Below are positions 5,165-12,703 of a stretch of DNA of 13,613 nt, piece by piece (positions within the stretch are counted from its first letter, which is position 1; the number at the start of each line of letters is the position of its first letter). The stretch is taken from assembly GCA_046537875.1 (NCBI GenBank), contig JBKHJZ010000082.1:1-13613 (forward strand). Reading direction: 5' to 3'. Source of the stretch: JBKHJZ01 sp046537875. GTDB lineage: Bacteria > Actinomycetota > Acidimicrobiia > Acidimicrobiales > VFJN01. Under the pieces are notes generated by a model. The model was not told the DNA's origin. It worked only from the letters and a program-made list of their open reading frames with translations, and did no database searches. The position numbers and the translations under genes are program-made.

Positions 5165-7582
5165 GTGCAACGTGCAGCGTCGACCGCGACGCCTGGCGTC
5201 GTGACCCCACCCGCCACCCCGGTGGTGTCGGTGTCGCCGCGCCGCCGCGTCCGCTCGCAGGCCGACGTGGTGCGCCTGCTGCTGGCGCTCGTGCTCGTTG
5301 GTGCCGGCATGCTCGCGGCGACCTGGCTGCGCAACACGCTGGGTGGCGCGGAGGAGGACCTGGTCGAGGTCTACGAGCGCGTGCCGGCGCCGTTCACCGA
5401 GGTGCTCACCGGCCTCGCGGTGGCGGGAACGCTGGTCGTACCGGTCGTCGTGATCGTCGTGTTGCTGGTGCGCCGGCGCTTCCGCCAGGTCGGCGCCCTG
5501 CTCGCCGGCAGCGTCGCCGCCGGGGCCGCGATGTGGGGGCTGACCCTCCTGCTCGCCGACCGGGGGGTCGTCGCCGCGGTCGATCCCGCGACCGACCGGG
5601 TGATCGAGTTCACCGATCCCACGTTCGCGACCTCGCCGCTGATCGCCTCTGCGGTCGCGCTCGTCGTCATCGCGTCGACGTGGCTGTCCCTGCAGTGGCG
5701 ACGGGCCCTGTGGGTGGGCGTGGGCGTTCTGATGCTGTTCCGGGTCGTGTCGTCGTCGGAGGCGCCCCTCGACATCGTGATCTCGCTCGCGGTCGGCCTC
5801 GCCGCCGGGTCGCTGACGCTGCTGCTGTTCGGTGCGGACAGCGCCGATCCGCAGGCGGACGAGCTGTTGGCGATGCTGCGCCGGGTCGGCCGGGCGGCCC
5901 GGGTGGTGCAGCGGCCGGGGATCAACCCCCTCACCTACGACGTCGACCTCACGAGCGGCGAGCGGTTGGAGATGCGGGTACGGACCGAGCACGACCGCTC
6001 GGCCGAGCTGCTCGAGCGGCTCTGGCGGGCGGTGCGGCTGCGTACCTGGGTGACCCACCAGCCCTACGACACCGTGCAGCAACGCATCGAGCACGAGGCG
6101 CTCGCCCAGGTCGAGGCCGCCGCCGGGGGAGTGCGCGTGGCGTCGCTGCGGCGGGTCGTGTCGTCCCCCCAGGGCTCGGTCGGCCTGCTCGAGGACCGCG
6201 TCGAGGGAACGCTTGCCAGCGACCTCCCCGTCGGCGAGTTGACGCACGACCTCCTGGTCGACATCTGGCAGCAGGTCGACGCGCTGCACCGGCAGGGCAT
6301 CGCCCACCGGACCCTCGGCCTCGCCGAGGTGGTGGTCACCAACGACGGCCGCGCGGTGGTGCGGGGCTTCGACGGGGCGCGCCTCGCGGCTCCCGAGCGT
6401 GACCTGGCCCTCGACCGGGCGCAGATGCTGGTGTCGACCGCCCTCGCGGTCGGCCCCCGCCGGGCGGTGAAGGTGGCCGCCGAGGTCATCGGGCCGAGCG
6501 CGGTGGCGGCGGCGGTCCCCTACCTGCAACCGCTCGCCCTCCCGCCGGCCACCCGCCGGGCGTGGCGCGCCGACAGGGAGGTGCTGGACCAGCTGCGCGA
6601 CGCGGTCCGCGACCGGACCGGCCTCGAGCTTCCGCCGCTCGCCCGCCTGGGACGCATCAGGCCCCGCGCGGCCGTCTCGATCGCGGTCGTGACTGCCGCG
6701 TTCTATGTGCTCCTGCCCCAGCTCGCCGACGTGGGCGAGACCGCCGAGGCGGCCGCCCGGGCGAACTGGTGGTGGCTGCTGCCGATCCTCGCCGGGGCCG
6801 TGGCGACGATCGCGTCGGCCGCCGTGGCGATCGTGGCGTCGGTGCCCGAGCCGGTGCCCTACCTCCCGGCGCTCCGCATGCAGTTCGCGGCCTCGTTCGT
6901 GGGGCGCATCGCCCCCGCGAACACCGGCTCGCTGGCGGTCGCGGTCCGCTTCCTCCAACGCTCGGGCCTGGGCACCGGAGCGGCAGCCGCCGGCGTCGGG
7001 TTGACCGCCCTCGTCGGCTTCGGCGTGCACATGACGCTGATGGGTGGGTTCATCGCCTGGACCGGGACCCGCGGCGTCGGGTTCTCGCTGCCCGAGGCGA
7101 ACACGCTGTTCGTCGTGCTGGCGGCCGGGTTGTCGGCCGCCGGGCTGGTCGTGACCGTCGTGCCCGCCCTGCGCCGCCGCATCGTCCCCCCGATCGTGCA
7201 ACAGCTGCGCACGGCGGTGGTGGCGCTCGGTGAGGTGCTCACCGACCCGGTCCGGGTGCTCGCACTGCTGGCCGGGTCGATCGGCGTGACCCTCTCGTTC
7301 ATCCTCACGTTGGCGGCGTCGGTCGCCGCGTTCGGGGGTGGGGTGTCGTTCCCCGAGATCGGGGCCGCGTACCTGGTGGCGTTCGCGATCGGGACCGTCG
7401 CACCCACGCCGGGCGGGCTCGGCGCGGTCGAGCTCGCACTGGTCGGTGCGCTCTCGGGCTACGGGATGGCGAGTGGCCCGGCCGTCTCGGCGGTGCTGAC
7501 GTTCCGGCTCGCGACCTTCTGGCTGCCGATGGTCCCCGGCTGGTTCATGTTCCAGCTGATGCAGCGGCGCGAGGAGCTGTGA
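5165..7582 (+). CDS. Membrane protein: N-terminal membrane domain, degenerate kinase-like domain and LPG-synthase-type flippase domain
   Basis: An 805-residue integral membrane protein in three parts. Residues about 35-222 hold roughly six hydrophobic segments. Residues about 230-490 are soluble and look like a decayed protein-kinase/RIO-type domain: EALAQVEAAAGGVRVASLRR, then HRTLGLAEVVVTNDGRAVVRG (381-401), where a kinase would have HRD...N and DFG; here H381-R-T and GFDG replace them, so catalysis is doubtful. Residues about 500-800 are the lysylphosphatidylglycerol-synthase transmembrane/flippase family (PF03706, TIGR00374 type), with FVGRIAPANTGSLAVAVRFL (578-597) and PTPGGLGAVELALVGALSGYG (747-767). 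The aminoacyl-transferase domain of full MprF is absent, so lipid transport is more likely than lysyl-lipid synthesis. The GTG start at 5165 has no clear Shine-Dalgarno; a start slightly further in is possible. The 3' end overlaps the convergent channel gene by 38 bp. Confidence 0.82.
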   Translation: MQRAASTATPGVVTPPATPVVSVSPRRRVRSQADVVRLLLALVLVGAGMLAATWLRNTLGGAEEDLVEVYERVPAPFTEVLTGLAVAGTLVVPVVVIVVLLVRRRFRQVGALLAGSVAAGAAMWGLTLLLADRGVVAAVDPATDRVIEFTDPTFATSPLIASAVALVVIASTWLSLQWRRALWVGVGVLMLFRVVSSSEAPLDIVISLAVGLAAGSLTLLLFGADSADPQADELLAMLRRVGRAARVVQRPGINPLTYDVDLTSGERLEMRVRTEHDRSAELLERLWRAVRLRTWVTHQPYDTVQQRIEHEALAQVEAAAGGVRVASLRRVVSSPQGSVGLLEDRVEGTLASDLPVGELTHDLLVDIWQQVDALHRQGIAHRTLGLAEVVVTNDGRAVVRGFDGARLAAPERDLALDRAQMLVSTALAVGPRRAVKVAAEVIGPSAVAAAVPYLQPLALPPATRRAWRADREVLDQLRDAVRDRTGLELPPLARLGRIRPRAAVSIAVVTAAFYVLLPQLADVGETAEAAARANWWWLLPILAGAVATIASAAVAIVASVPEPVPYLPALRMQFAASFVGRIAPANTGSLAVAVRFLQRSGLGTGAAAAGVGLTALVGFGVHMTLMGGFIAWTGTRGVGFSLPEANTLFVVLAAGLSAAGLVVTVVPALRRRIVPPIVQQLRTAVVALGEVLTDPVRVLALLAGSIGVTLSFILTLAASVAAFGGGVSFPEIGAAYLVAFAIGTVAPTPGGLGAVELALVGALSGYGMASGPAVSAVLTFRLATFWLPMVPGWFMFQLMQRREEL

Positions 7583-9317
7583 CCGGGGGCCGTTCCCGTC
7601 GCCGTCCCGGGCGCGACGAGCGGGCAGGGCGCTCGGTCGGGAACTCCGTCAGGAAGGCGCGCTCGGCGTCGGCGTCACCGATCACCACCAGCTCGGCGTC
7701 GCCGGGCAGGGGCCGGTCGGGGTCGGGGTTCGTCTCCACGACGCCCCGGTGGTCGATCGCCACCACGTTCACCCCGGTGCGCCGCCGCAGCCCCACCTCG
7801 GCCAGGGTGCGGCCGGCCAGAGCCGTCGGTGTCCGGACACGGATCACGTCGAGCCCCTCGGCGATCACGAGCGTGTCGTCGAGCCCCAGGACGTTCCACA
7901 CCGCCGAGGCTCCGATCGAGGCGTAGGACATCACGGCGTCCGCGCCGGCGCGGTGCAGCGTCGTGACGTTGCGGTCGCGGTTGGCGCGGCTGATGATCCG
8001 GATGTCCGGTTCCAGCTTGCGGCAGTACAGGGTCAGGTAGACGTTGACGTCGTCCTCGTGGGTGGTGATCAGCACCGCCGATGCGTCGGGCAGGCCCGCC
8101 GCCCGGAGCACCGCCAGGTCCGCGGCGTCCCCCTCGACGTACCGCTCGGGATCGCGGATCCGCTCGGGCCGCCGCTCGATGATGCGGTGCTCGATCCCCG
8201 CAGCGGCGAGCACCCTGCCGGCCGCCCGCCCGACCCGCCCGCCACCGATCACCACCACCGGCGCCTCGAGCTGACGATCGGTGCCGAAGCGCTGGTCGTA
8301 GGCGGCGAGTTGGTCGTCCGAGCCGGCCAGGATCAGGATCGTGTCGGGCTCCAGCGGCGAGTCGGGATCGGCCAGCGTGAAGCGCCCGCGCTGCCACAGC
8401 CCGACCACGTTGACGCTCGACTCCTCGCGCAGCCGGGCATCGCGGAGGGTGCGGCCGACGAACGGCGCGTCGGCGACGTCGGCCTCGGCGATGACGAGCG
8501 GCCCGAACCGCCCGATGACGTGGCTCCGGGCATCGGTGCCGAGCACGCGGTGCGCCATCGCATCGCCGAGCATCTCGCCGAGCTTCAGCACCTTGTCGCA
8601 GCCGGCCAGCTCGAGCACGTCGACCGACGCCCCGGAGTTGGCGGTGGCCACGATCGGTACCTCGGGGTCGATCTCGCGGACGGTGAACGCGATGTTGGTG
8701 TTGGTGGTGTCGGGCCGCGACGCGGCGACGATCGCGGCACGCGTGACCCGGGCGGCCCGGTACGTCGCCGGGTCGTCGAGCTGGCCGAGCATGACCCGGA
8801 AGCCCTGGTCGTGCATCTGCAGCGCCCGTTCGAGCTCCGGCTCGACGACGACGTACGGGACCTTCGACTGCCGGGCGCGGCGGATGAGCGACTCCTCGAT
8901 GGCCCCCAGGCCCGTCAGGATGATGTGGTCGGACTCGTCCTCGGGCAGGCGGCGGGGGGCGCGGGCCGCCTCCCGGCGATCCATCCACGGTGTGAACACG
9001 AACTGGATGAACGAGAACGGCAGCAGCACCAGCAGGAAGAGGGCGCCGCTGATCAGGACGATCACCGAGAAGATCCGGCCGGCGTCCGATTCGAACGTGA
9101 TGTCGCCGAACCCGAGGGTCGACATGGTGGTGAGCGTCCAGTAGACGCCGGTCATCCAGCTGTGCTCGCGCCCCTCGTCGGCCATGAGCACGTGGAACAC
9201 CGTGCTGAACAGCGCCACCAGCACCACGAACAGCAGCAGCAGCCAGATGACGACCCGGATGTTCCGCTGCCTCAGCGGCCGCCCGAGGTAGGCGAGGACC
9301 AGAGCGAGCGCCTTCAT
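7545..9317 (-). CDS. Potassium channel with tandem RCK (TrkA-N/TrkA-C) domains
   Basis: A 590-residue inner-membrane K+ channel subunit. A first transmembrane helix (about 22-45) is followed by a pore helix and selectivity filter TLTTMSTLGFGD (61-72; filter TLGFGD) and a second helix (about 82-106). Two cytoplasmic regulatory modules follow: RCK1 with a Rossmann strand HIILTGLGAIEE (131-142) and a TrkA-C segment (about 265-335, FGPLVIAEADVADAPFVGRTL), then RCK2 with VVVIGGGRVG (354-363) and its own TrkA-C (about 480-550). In the second nucleotide-binding fold the acidic end of strand 2 is E381 (IIERRPERIRD). RCK domains of this family gate channels in response to nucleotides or ions; the ligand here is not known. 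The ATG at 9317 overlaps the upstream phosphoesterase stop in an ATGA. The last 38 bp overlap the opposing membrane-protein gene. The final 30 residues are basic and probably disordered. Confidence 0.92.
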   Translation of the reverse strand: MKALALVLAYLGRPLRQRNIRVVIWLLLLFVVLVALFSTVFHVLMADEGREHSWMTGVYWTLTTMSTLGFGDITFESDAGRIFSVIVLISGALFLLVLLPFSFIQFVFTPWMDRREAARAPRRLPEDESDHIILTGLGAIEESLIRRARQSKVPYVVVEPELERALQMHDQGFRVMLGQLDDPATYRAARVTRAAIVAASRPDTTNTNIAFTVREIDPEVPIVATANSGASVDVLELAGCDKVLKLGEMLGDAMAHRVLGTDARSHVIGRFGPLVIAEADVADAPFVGRTLRDARLREESSVNVVGLWQRGRFTLADPDSPLEPDTILILAGSDDQLAAYDQRFGTDRQLEAPVVVIGGGRVGRAAGRVLAAAGIEHRIIERRPERIRDPERYVEGDAADLAVLRAAGLPDASAVLITTHEDDVNVYLTLYCRKLEPDIRIISRANRDRNVTTLHRAGADAVMSYASIGASAVWNVLGLDDTLVIAEGLDVIRVRTPTALAGRTLAEVGLRRRTGVNVVAIDHRGVVETNPDPDRPLPGDAELVVIGDADAERAFLTEFPTERPARSSRPGRRRERPPVTAPRAAASAGT

Positions 9318-9874
9318 CGTGCCCCCGCGCCGATCTGCGACCGGCTGTCGACGGCCACGATCGCGTGGCGGACGATCCGGCCGCCGGCCAGCGCCAGCCA
9401 CCCCATCGTGCGGTGCGGTTGCCGCCGCCGCTGCAGGGCCGACCCCGGGTTGAACAGGCGCTGGCCCTCGATGCCCTCGATGTCCACCGGCTCGTGGCTG
9501 TGCCCGAACACCACCAGGGCCGCACCTGGGAACCACCGGTGCAGGCGGCGCTCCCGCCCGGAGCGCGGGCCCGCGTCGTGCACCATGCCGATCGTCACGC
9601 CGCCCACCTCGATGTCGAGCCGCTCGGGCAGCAGGCCACGCAGCGCTCCGTCGTTGTTGCCCAGCACCGCGTGAACCGGCACGTGACGGCGCAGCGCGTC
9701 GAGCATCTCGGTGCTCACCACGTCGCCGGCGTGGAGAGCGACGTCGGCATCGTGGGCCGCCCGCCAGACGGAGGGCGGGACCCTGGACAGGTCGGAGCGG
9801 ACGTGGGTGTCGGCCAGGACGAGGACGCGGGCGGCTGGGGCGATGCACCAATCATGCCCGGCGCGCGGCGACAC
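9314..9874 (-). CDS. YfcE/MJ0936-type metallophosphoesterase
   Basis: A calcineurin-like phosphoesterase of the small YfcE/MJ0936 family. Numbered from the GTG at 9874 it has 186 residues, the family's usual size. All metal-binding motifs are present: D22-x-H24 (LADTH), G50-D51 (HAGD), G72-N73-N-D (GNND), H99 (MVHD) and G124-H-S-H127. Such enzymes hydrolyse phosphodiesters with Mn2+ or similar metals. The start is uncertain: the frame is open to a GTG at 9952 and an ATG at 9934, but residues encoded upstream of 9874 are Pro/Gly/Arg-rich and unlike the family. The longer version would also nearly reach the divergent gene at 9976. The ATGA overlap with the K+ channel gene means the two are one translational unit. 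A nucleotide substrate linked to RCK gating is a possible but untested reading. Confidence 0.85.
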   Translation of the reverse strand: MSPRAGHDWCIAPAARVLVLADTHVRSDLSRVPPSVWRAAHDADVALHAGDVVSTEMLDALRRHVPVHAVLGNNDGALRGLLPERLDIEVGGVTIGMVHDAGPRSGRERRLHRWFPGAALVVFGHSHEPVDIEGIEGQRLFNPGSALQRRRQPHRTMGWLALAGGRIVRHAIVAVDSRSQIGAGAR

Positions 9875-9975
9875 CGGTCCCCGCGGACCCGACCGCCCGT
9901 CACGGGTTGGCCCGGCCGGCGGCGGGAAGCACATGAGCGGACGCACCTCCACGATGCCGACACGGGAGGCACGCG

Positions 9976-10275
9976 ATGAGCAGCAGCCAGCACCACCCCG
10001 ACCAGCGCGACCCGGACGCCGACCCGGGAGCCCCCGGCGAGCGGGGACGCGACGGGTCGGAGGTGGACGCCGAGGCCGGAGCCCCGGAGGCCCCCACCGT
10101 GGCCGACAACGCGGAGACCGTCCAGGATCCCGACGCCGAGGCGGACGAGGGCGAGCAGGGGGCCGCTGCCCGGCGGCACGCCGGACGGCTCGAGCGGCAC
10201 ACCGAGCGGGAGGACGCGCCCATCGAGCCGTCGTCGCCGACCCCGCCCGGGTCGCCTCGCGAGGCGTCCGGGTGA
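9976..10275 (+). CDS. Small acidic, disordered protein of unknown function
   Basis: A 99-residue protein rich in Asp, Glu, Ala, Pro, Gly and Arg with almost no large hydrophobic residues, so it is predicted to be intrinsically disordered and cytoplasmic. It has no signal peptide, cysteine pair or membrane segment. Support for being a gene is the ATG with GGGAGG (9964-9969) six bases upstream, the full use of the gap between two neighbours, and a stop only 15 bp from the convergent gene's stop. It is divergent from the phosphoesterase/channel unit; the roughly 100 bp between them (9875-9975) must hold both promoters, but I see no clear -35/-10 pair. I do not recognise the family. Low-complexity composition means the frame could be fortuitous, although the ribosome binding site argues against that. 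Confidence 0.6.
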   Translation: MSSSQHHPDQRDPDADPGAPGERGRDGSEVDAEAGAPEAPTVADNAETVQDPDAEADEGEQGAAARRHAGRLERHTEREDAPIEPSSPTPPGSPREASG

Positions 10276-10282
10276 TGCCCGG
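10253..10282. terminator. Two adjacent small inverted repeats at the convergent 3' ends
   Basis: CGCCTCG/CGAGGCG (10253-10266) is a perfect 14-bp palindrome inside the last codons of the 99-residue gene. CCGGG/CCCGG (10268-10272 and 10278-10282) flanks its TGA. The gap to the opposing stop is 15 bp. Neither has a T-tract; a bidirectional termination role is inferred from position only. Confidence 0.3.
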
Positions 10283-10290
10283 CGCCGTGG

Positions 10291-10518
10291 TCAGGTGCGG
10301 CGTTGCTCGGTGGGTAGCTGGTCGGGCCGGTCCTCGTGCGACCGCTCGGGGAACCGGCGCTCCGCCTCCTCGACGTCACCGCCCGTCTCCTCGAGCAGCT
10401 CGTCGACCTCCTCCTCGTCCTCGCTGACCTGCTGGCCGAGCCAGTCGTCGACCGTGCTGTTGGGCGGCTCGGTGATCTCGCCGTGCTCCGTCGGGTTGGT
10501 GTCCTGCTCTCGCGTCAT
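10291..10518 (-). CDS. Small acidic protein of unknown function (75 aa)
   Basis: A 75-residue, strongly acidic, soluble protein starting MTREQDTNPTEHGEITEPP. The central part, TVDDWLGQQVSEDEEEVDEL followed by LEETGGDVEEAERRFPE, reads as one or two amphipathic helices with a conserved-looking DDWLGQ and GGD..EAE..F pattern that I associate loosely with small hypothetical proteins of actinobacteria; I cannot name the family. The ATG at 10518 has a weak GGGAAG about nine bases upstream. An in-frame ATG 36 bp further up (at 10554) is possible, but the added residues look non-coding. It follows the Suc_Fer-like gene after 43 bp on the same strand, so it is probably the last gene of that cluster, and it converges with the 99-residue gene. 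Confidence 0.6.
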   Translation of the reverse strand: MTREQDTNPTEHGEITEPPNSTVDDWLGQQVSEDEEEVDELLEETGGDVEEAERRFPERSHEDRPDQLPTEQRRT

Positions 10519-10561
10519 GGCGGGATGCTTCCCGAGCGGCGGCCGGTGACACATCGCCGCA

Positions 10562-11482
10562 TCAGCCGTCGCGGTGCACCTGCAGCTCGCGGAGCGTGAA
10601 GCGCCACGGCACCTGCGGCTCCGTGCTGCGGCACGTGAGCAGCTCGGGCGCATCGGCCCGGCTCCGCTGCACCGTGGCGCTCACCACGGGCCCGTCCCGC
10701 TGTTGGAGCCGGACCGTGCGCTCGCCGGCATCGGCGGGCGCCACGGACAGCACGCCCAGGCCGTCGGCACGTCGTTCGCCCAGGTGTGACCGGACGAACC
10801 ACTCGGCTGCCTGGATGAGGGGTGGATGGCAGCTCCGCCCGCGGTAGCTCTCGAGGTCGATCAGCCCCTCACGGTCGTCCGCGAGGAGCTGCGCCGCGCC
10901 GTCCGGGGGGACCCTCCCGTAGTACGTGCCGCGCGGCAGGGACACGATGTTGGCTGCGAACCGGTCGCCGCCGACGTGTGAGGACTCCCAGACGTCCGGC
11001 GCACCCGCCGCAGCCAGCGCGCGTGCCACCGGCCGTCCGAGGTCGGCGCAGCAGGGGTCGTGCCGGCCGTTCGTGCAGACCAGGTGAAGCCCGACGGGCC
11101 CCGGATCCCCGATGCCCGGAGGGTCGGGGAACGCCAGCGCTCCGAGATCGATCCCTTCGAGGAGGTCGTCGCTCGGGAGGCGGAGGTGCTCGATCCACCA
11201 TCGCTCGACGCCGGAGTGGGCGAGGAACACGCTCCGGGCGTCGCCGAGGGAGCGTTGCCCCGGCCGCCGCGCCAGCAGGATCCGCACCCCGTGGGCGTCG
11301 GCGTCGGCGGCCAGGCGGGTCGCCACCGCAGGGTCGAGCCGGCTCTCCTGCAGGGCATCGACACCCCACGGTCCGGGCTGCTCGACGATCATCCACCGCT
11401 GCACCCGGGACGCCGTGCCGATCATGGCCTCCCCCCGGGCGCGCGACAGGGCGGCGCAGCGCACCGCGCTGCGCTCAGCCAT
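10562..11482 (-). CDS. Suc_Fer-like protein (sucrase/ferredoxin-like, thioredoxin-fold [2Fe-2S])
   Basis: A 306-residue member of the sucrase/ferredoxin-like family (PF06999). The N-terminal RCAALSRARGEAMIGTAS (8-25) and RWMIVEQPGPWG (29-40) are hallmarks of the family. The core is the thioredoxin-like ferredoxin motif CTNGRHDPCC (C136, C144, C145), followed by SSHVGGDRFAANIVSLPRGT (167-186), the usual 'H.GG.RFA.N' block. The cysteines and H169 are candidates for a [2Fe-2S] centre, so an electron-transfer role in the cytoplasm is likely though not proved for the family. The C-terminal 60 residues form a small beta-rich extension (about 240-306). The ATG at 11482 lies inside the upstream oxygenase gene (8-bp overlap), indicating translational coupling with it; this suggests the protein supplies electrons or maintains iron for that enzyme (inference). 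Confidence 0.9.
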   Translation of the reverse strand: MAERSAVRCAALSRARGEAMIGTASRVQRWMIVEQPGPWGVDALQESRLDPAVATRLAADADAHGVRILLARRPGQRSLGDARSVFLAHSGVERWWIEHLRLPSDDLLEGIDLGALAFPDPPGIGDPGPVGLHLVCTNGRHDPCCADLGRPVARALAAAGAPDVWESSHVGGDRFAANIVSLPRGTYYGRVPPDGAAQLLADDREGLIDLESYRGRSCHPPLIQAAEWFVRSHLGERRADGLGVLSVAPADAGERTVRLQQRDGPVVSATVQRSRADAPELLTCRSTEPQVPWRFTLRELQVHRDG

Positions 11483-12683
11483 CGGGAACGATGCGGAGCA
11501 GCCCCTCACGCACGAGCCGCCGGACCAGCACGAGCCGGCTGTCCTGGTCGAGCATGTCGGCGAGCTCACCGACCCGGAGCGGGGCACCGTCGAGCACGCG
11601 GTCGAGGGCGGGTTCGAGGGCCACAGGCAGGTCGAGGCGGCGGTCTCCCAGGGAGATCACGAGCCTCTCGCCGGTCGCGCGCCGGTGGCGGATCGTGCGG
11701 GGGCGCGGGTCCACCAGGGTGTCGTCGTCGATCTCGCCCAGGCGGCCGATCTCCATCAGGTGCCCCTCGAGCAGGGGCGGTCTGTTGGCGAGGAACCGCT
11801 CGCGCACGTCGTCGGCCACCGAGGCCGGGTCGAGCTGGTCGAGCCAGGCGGCGAGCTCGGCGATCGCGCTCTTCACCGCCTGCGTCGCGACGCCGGGGTC
11901 GAAACCGGCACCGATCGGCAGGTTGCGGCGGAAGCGGGCGTCGCCGCCGGCACGGGAGACCACGGCGGTGAGGACGTCGTGCACGGTGGTGGCGAGGATC
12001 CCCACGGTGATGTGCAGGGACACCCCCGCCTGCGCCTCGGCCGAGTGGACGAACCCGCGGGGCAGGTAGAGCGCGTCGCCGGGCGCCAGCCGGGCCTCCA
12101 GCAGGGTGGGCTGCGCGGCTGCGAGCGAACGGTCCGAGGTGTGCCGCTCGAGGGGCGCCTCGATCACCGGCTCGCGCACCAGCCAGTGCTTGGTCCCGTG
12201 CACCTGGAGCACGAGGACGTCGTGCGTGTCGTGGTGGGCCGCGAGGCCCGATGCGGCGGCAGGGGTGAGGTACGCGTTGGCCTGGGCCGCGTGCCCGAGC
12301 GCCAGCTCGAGGTCGCGGCAGAACCGGGTGATCGGCGGCCACCAGCGCTGCAGCGACTGGAGCACCACCGTGGCGCCGTCGGCGTGGAGGTCGAGCACCC
12401 GCCCCGGGTCGATCAGGTCGCCGATGCGGTGGTGTCCCGTTCGTGCGGAGCGGGTGTATCCGGCCGGATCGAGGGGTGTGCCGTCGCGGACCAGCCGGAC
12501 GGCCGGGCTGCGCAGGCCGTGGCCCGTGAGAAGGCGGTCGACGTCGGCGAGCGACAGGAGATCGTCGAAGCCGGTCGCGCCCCGTTGCAGATGTGGGGCC
12601 GTTCCGAACACCCGGCACCTGAACGTCCCGGCATCGCCCACGCACCGGGCGAGCGCGCCGGTGGACGTGTCAGTAGAGCTCAC
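11475..12683 (-). CDS. Cupin-4/JmjC-type Fe(II)/2-oxoglutarate oxygenase (ribosomal oxygenase-like)
   Basis: A 402-residue enzyme of the cupin-4 family (PF08007), which contains bacterial RoxA/YcfD and eukaryotic MINA53/NO66; these hydroxylate arginine or histidine residues of ribosomal proteins using Fe(II), O2 and 2-oxoglutarate. The iron triad is visible: H150-x-D152 in AHHDTHDVLVLQVHGTKHW and H213 in LYLPRGFVHSA. YcfD has the equivalent HxD...H in segments of the same layout. K165 or nearby basic residues could bind 2-oxoglutarate. After the barrel come a helical dimer-like region (about 265-305) and a C-terminal winged-helix segment (about 365-400, PLRVGELADMLDQDSRLVLV). The start is GTG at 12683 without a clear Shine-Dalgarno; it lies 20 bp after the 69-residue gene, whose ribosomes could reinitiate here. 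Its stop overlaps the Suc_Fer-like gene. The protein substrate is unknown. Confidence 0.88.
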   Translation of the reverse strand: MSSTDTSTGALARCVGDAGTFRCRVFGTAPHLQRGATGFDDLLSLADVDRLLTGHGLRSPAVRLVRDGTPLDPAGYTRSARTGHHRIGDLIDPGRVLDLHADGATVVLQSLQRWWPPITRFCRDLELALGHAAQANAYLTPAAASGLAAHHDTHDVLVLQVHGTKHWLVREPVIEAPLERHTSDRSLAAAQPTLLEARLAPGDALYLPRGFVHSAEAQAGVSLHITVGILATTVHDVLTAVVSRAGGDARFRRNLPIGAGFDPGVATQAVKSAIAELAAWLDQLDPASVADDVRERFLANRPPLLEGHLMEIGRLGEIDDDTLVDPRPRTIRHRRATGERLVISLGDRRLDLPVALEPALDRVLDGAPLRVGELADMLDQDSRLVLVRRLVREGLLRIVPDG

Positions 12684-12703
12684 GTGCCGGCCCGCGGGCT
12701 TCG

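Noticed and set aside
5157..5167. ATG at 5157 as the start of the large membrane protein
   Set aside because: It is in a different reading frame from the GTG at 5165 and its frame does not lead into the membrane protein.
3002..7201. A 1399-codon open frame on the minus strand, opposite the two ferritin-like genes and half of the membrane protein
   Set aside because: Its product is His/Arg/Gly/Asp-rich low-complexity sequence without domain motifs. The plus-strand proteins are clearly real, and GC-rich third positions keep the antisense frame free of stops.
7749..9674. A 641-codon plus-strand frame opposite the K+ channel and phosphoesterase
   Set aside because: Shadow of two well-supported genes; low-complexity translation.
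9318..9851. In-frame extension of the K+ channel upstream of its ATG
   Set aside because: The extension lies on top of the phosphoesterase gene in another frame, whereas the ATG at 9317 precedes a normal channel N-terminus in an ATGA overlap.
9875..9952. Longer N-terminus of the phosphoesterase (GTG at 9952 or ATG at 9934)
   Set aside because: The extra residues are Pro/Gly/Arg-rich, do not resemble the family, and would leave almost no promoter space for the divergent gene. It is not fully excluded.
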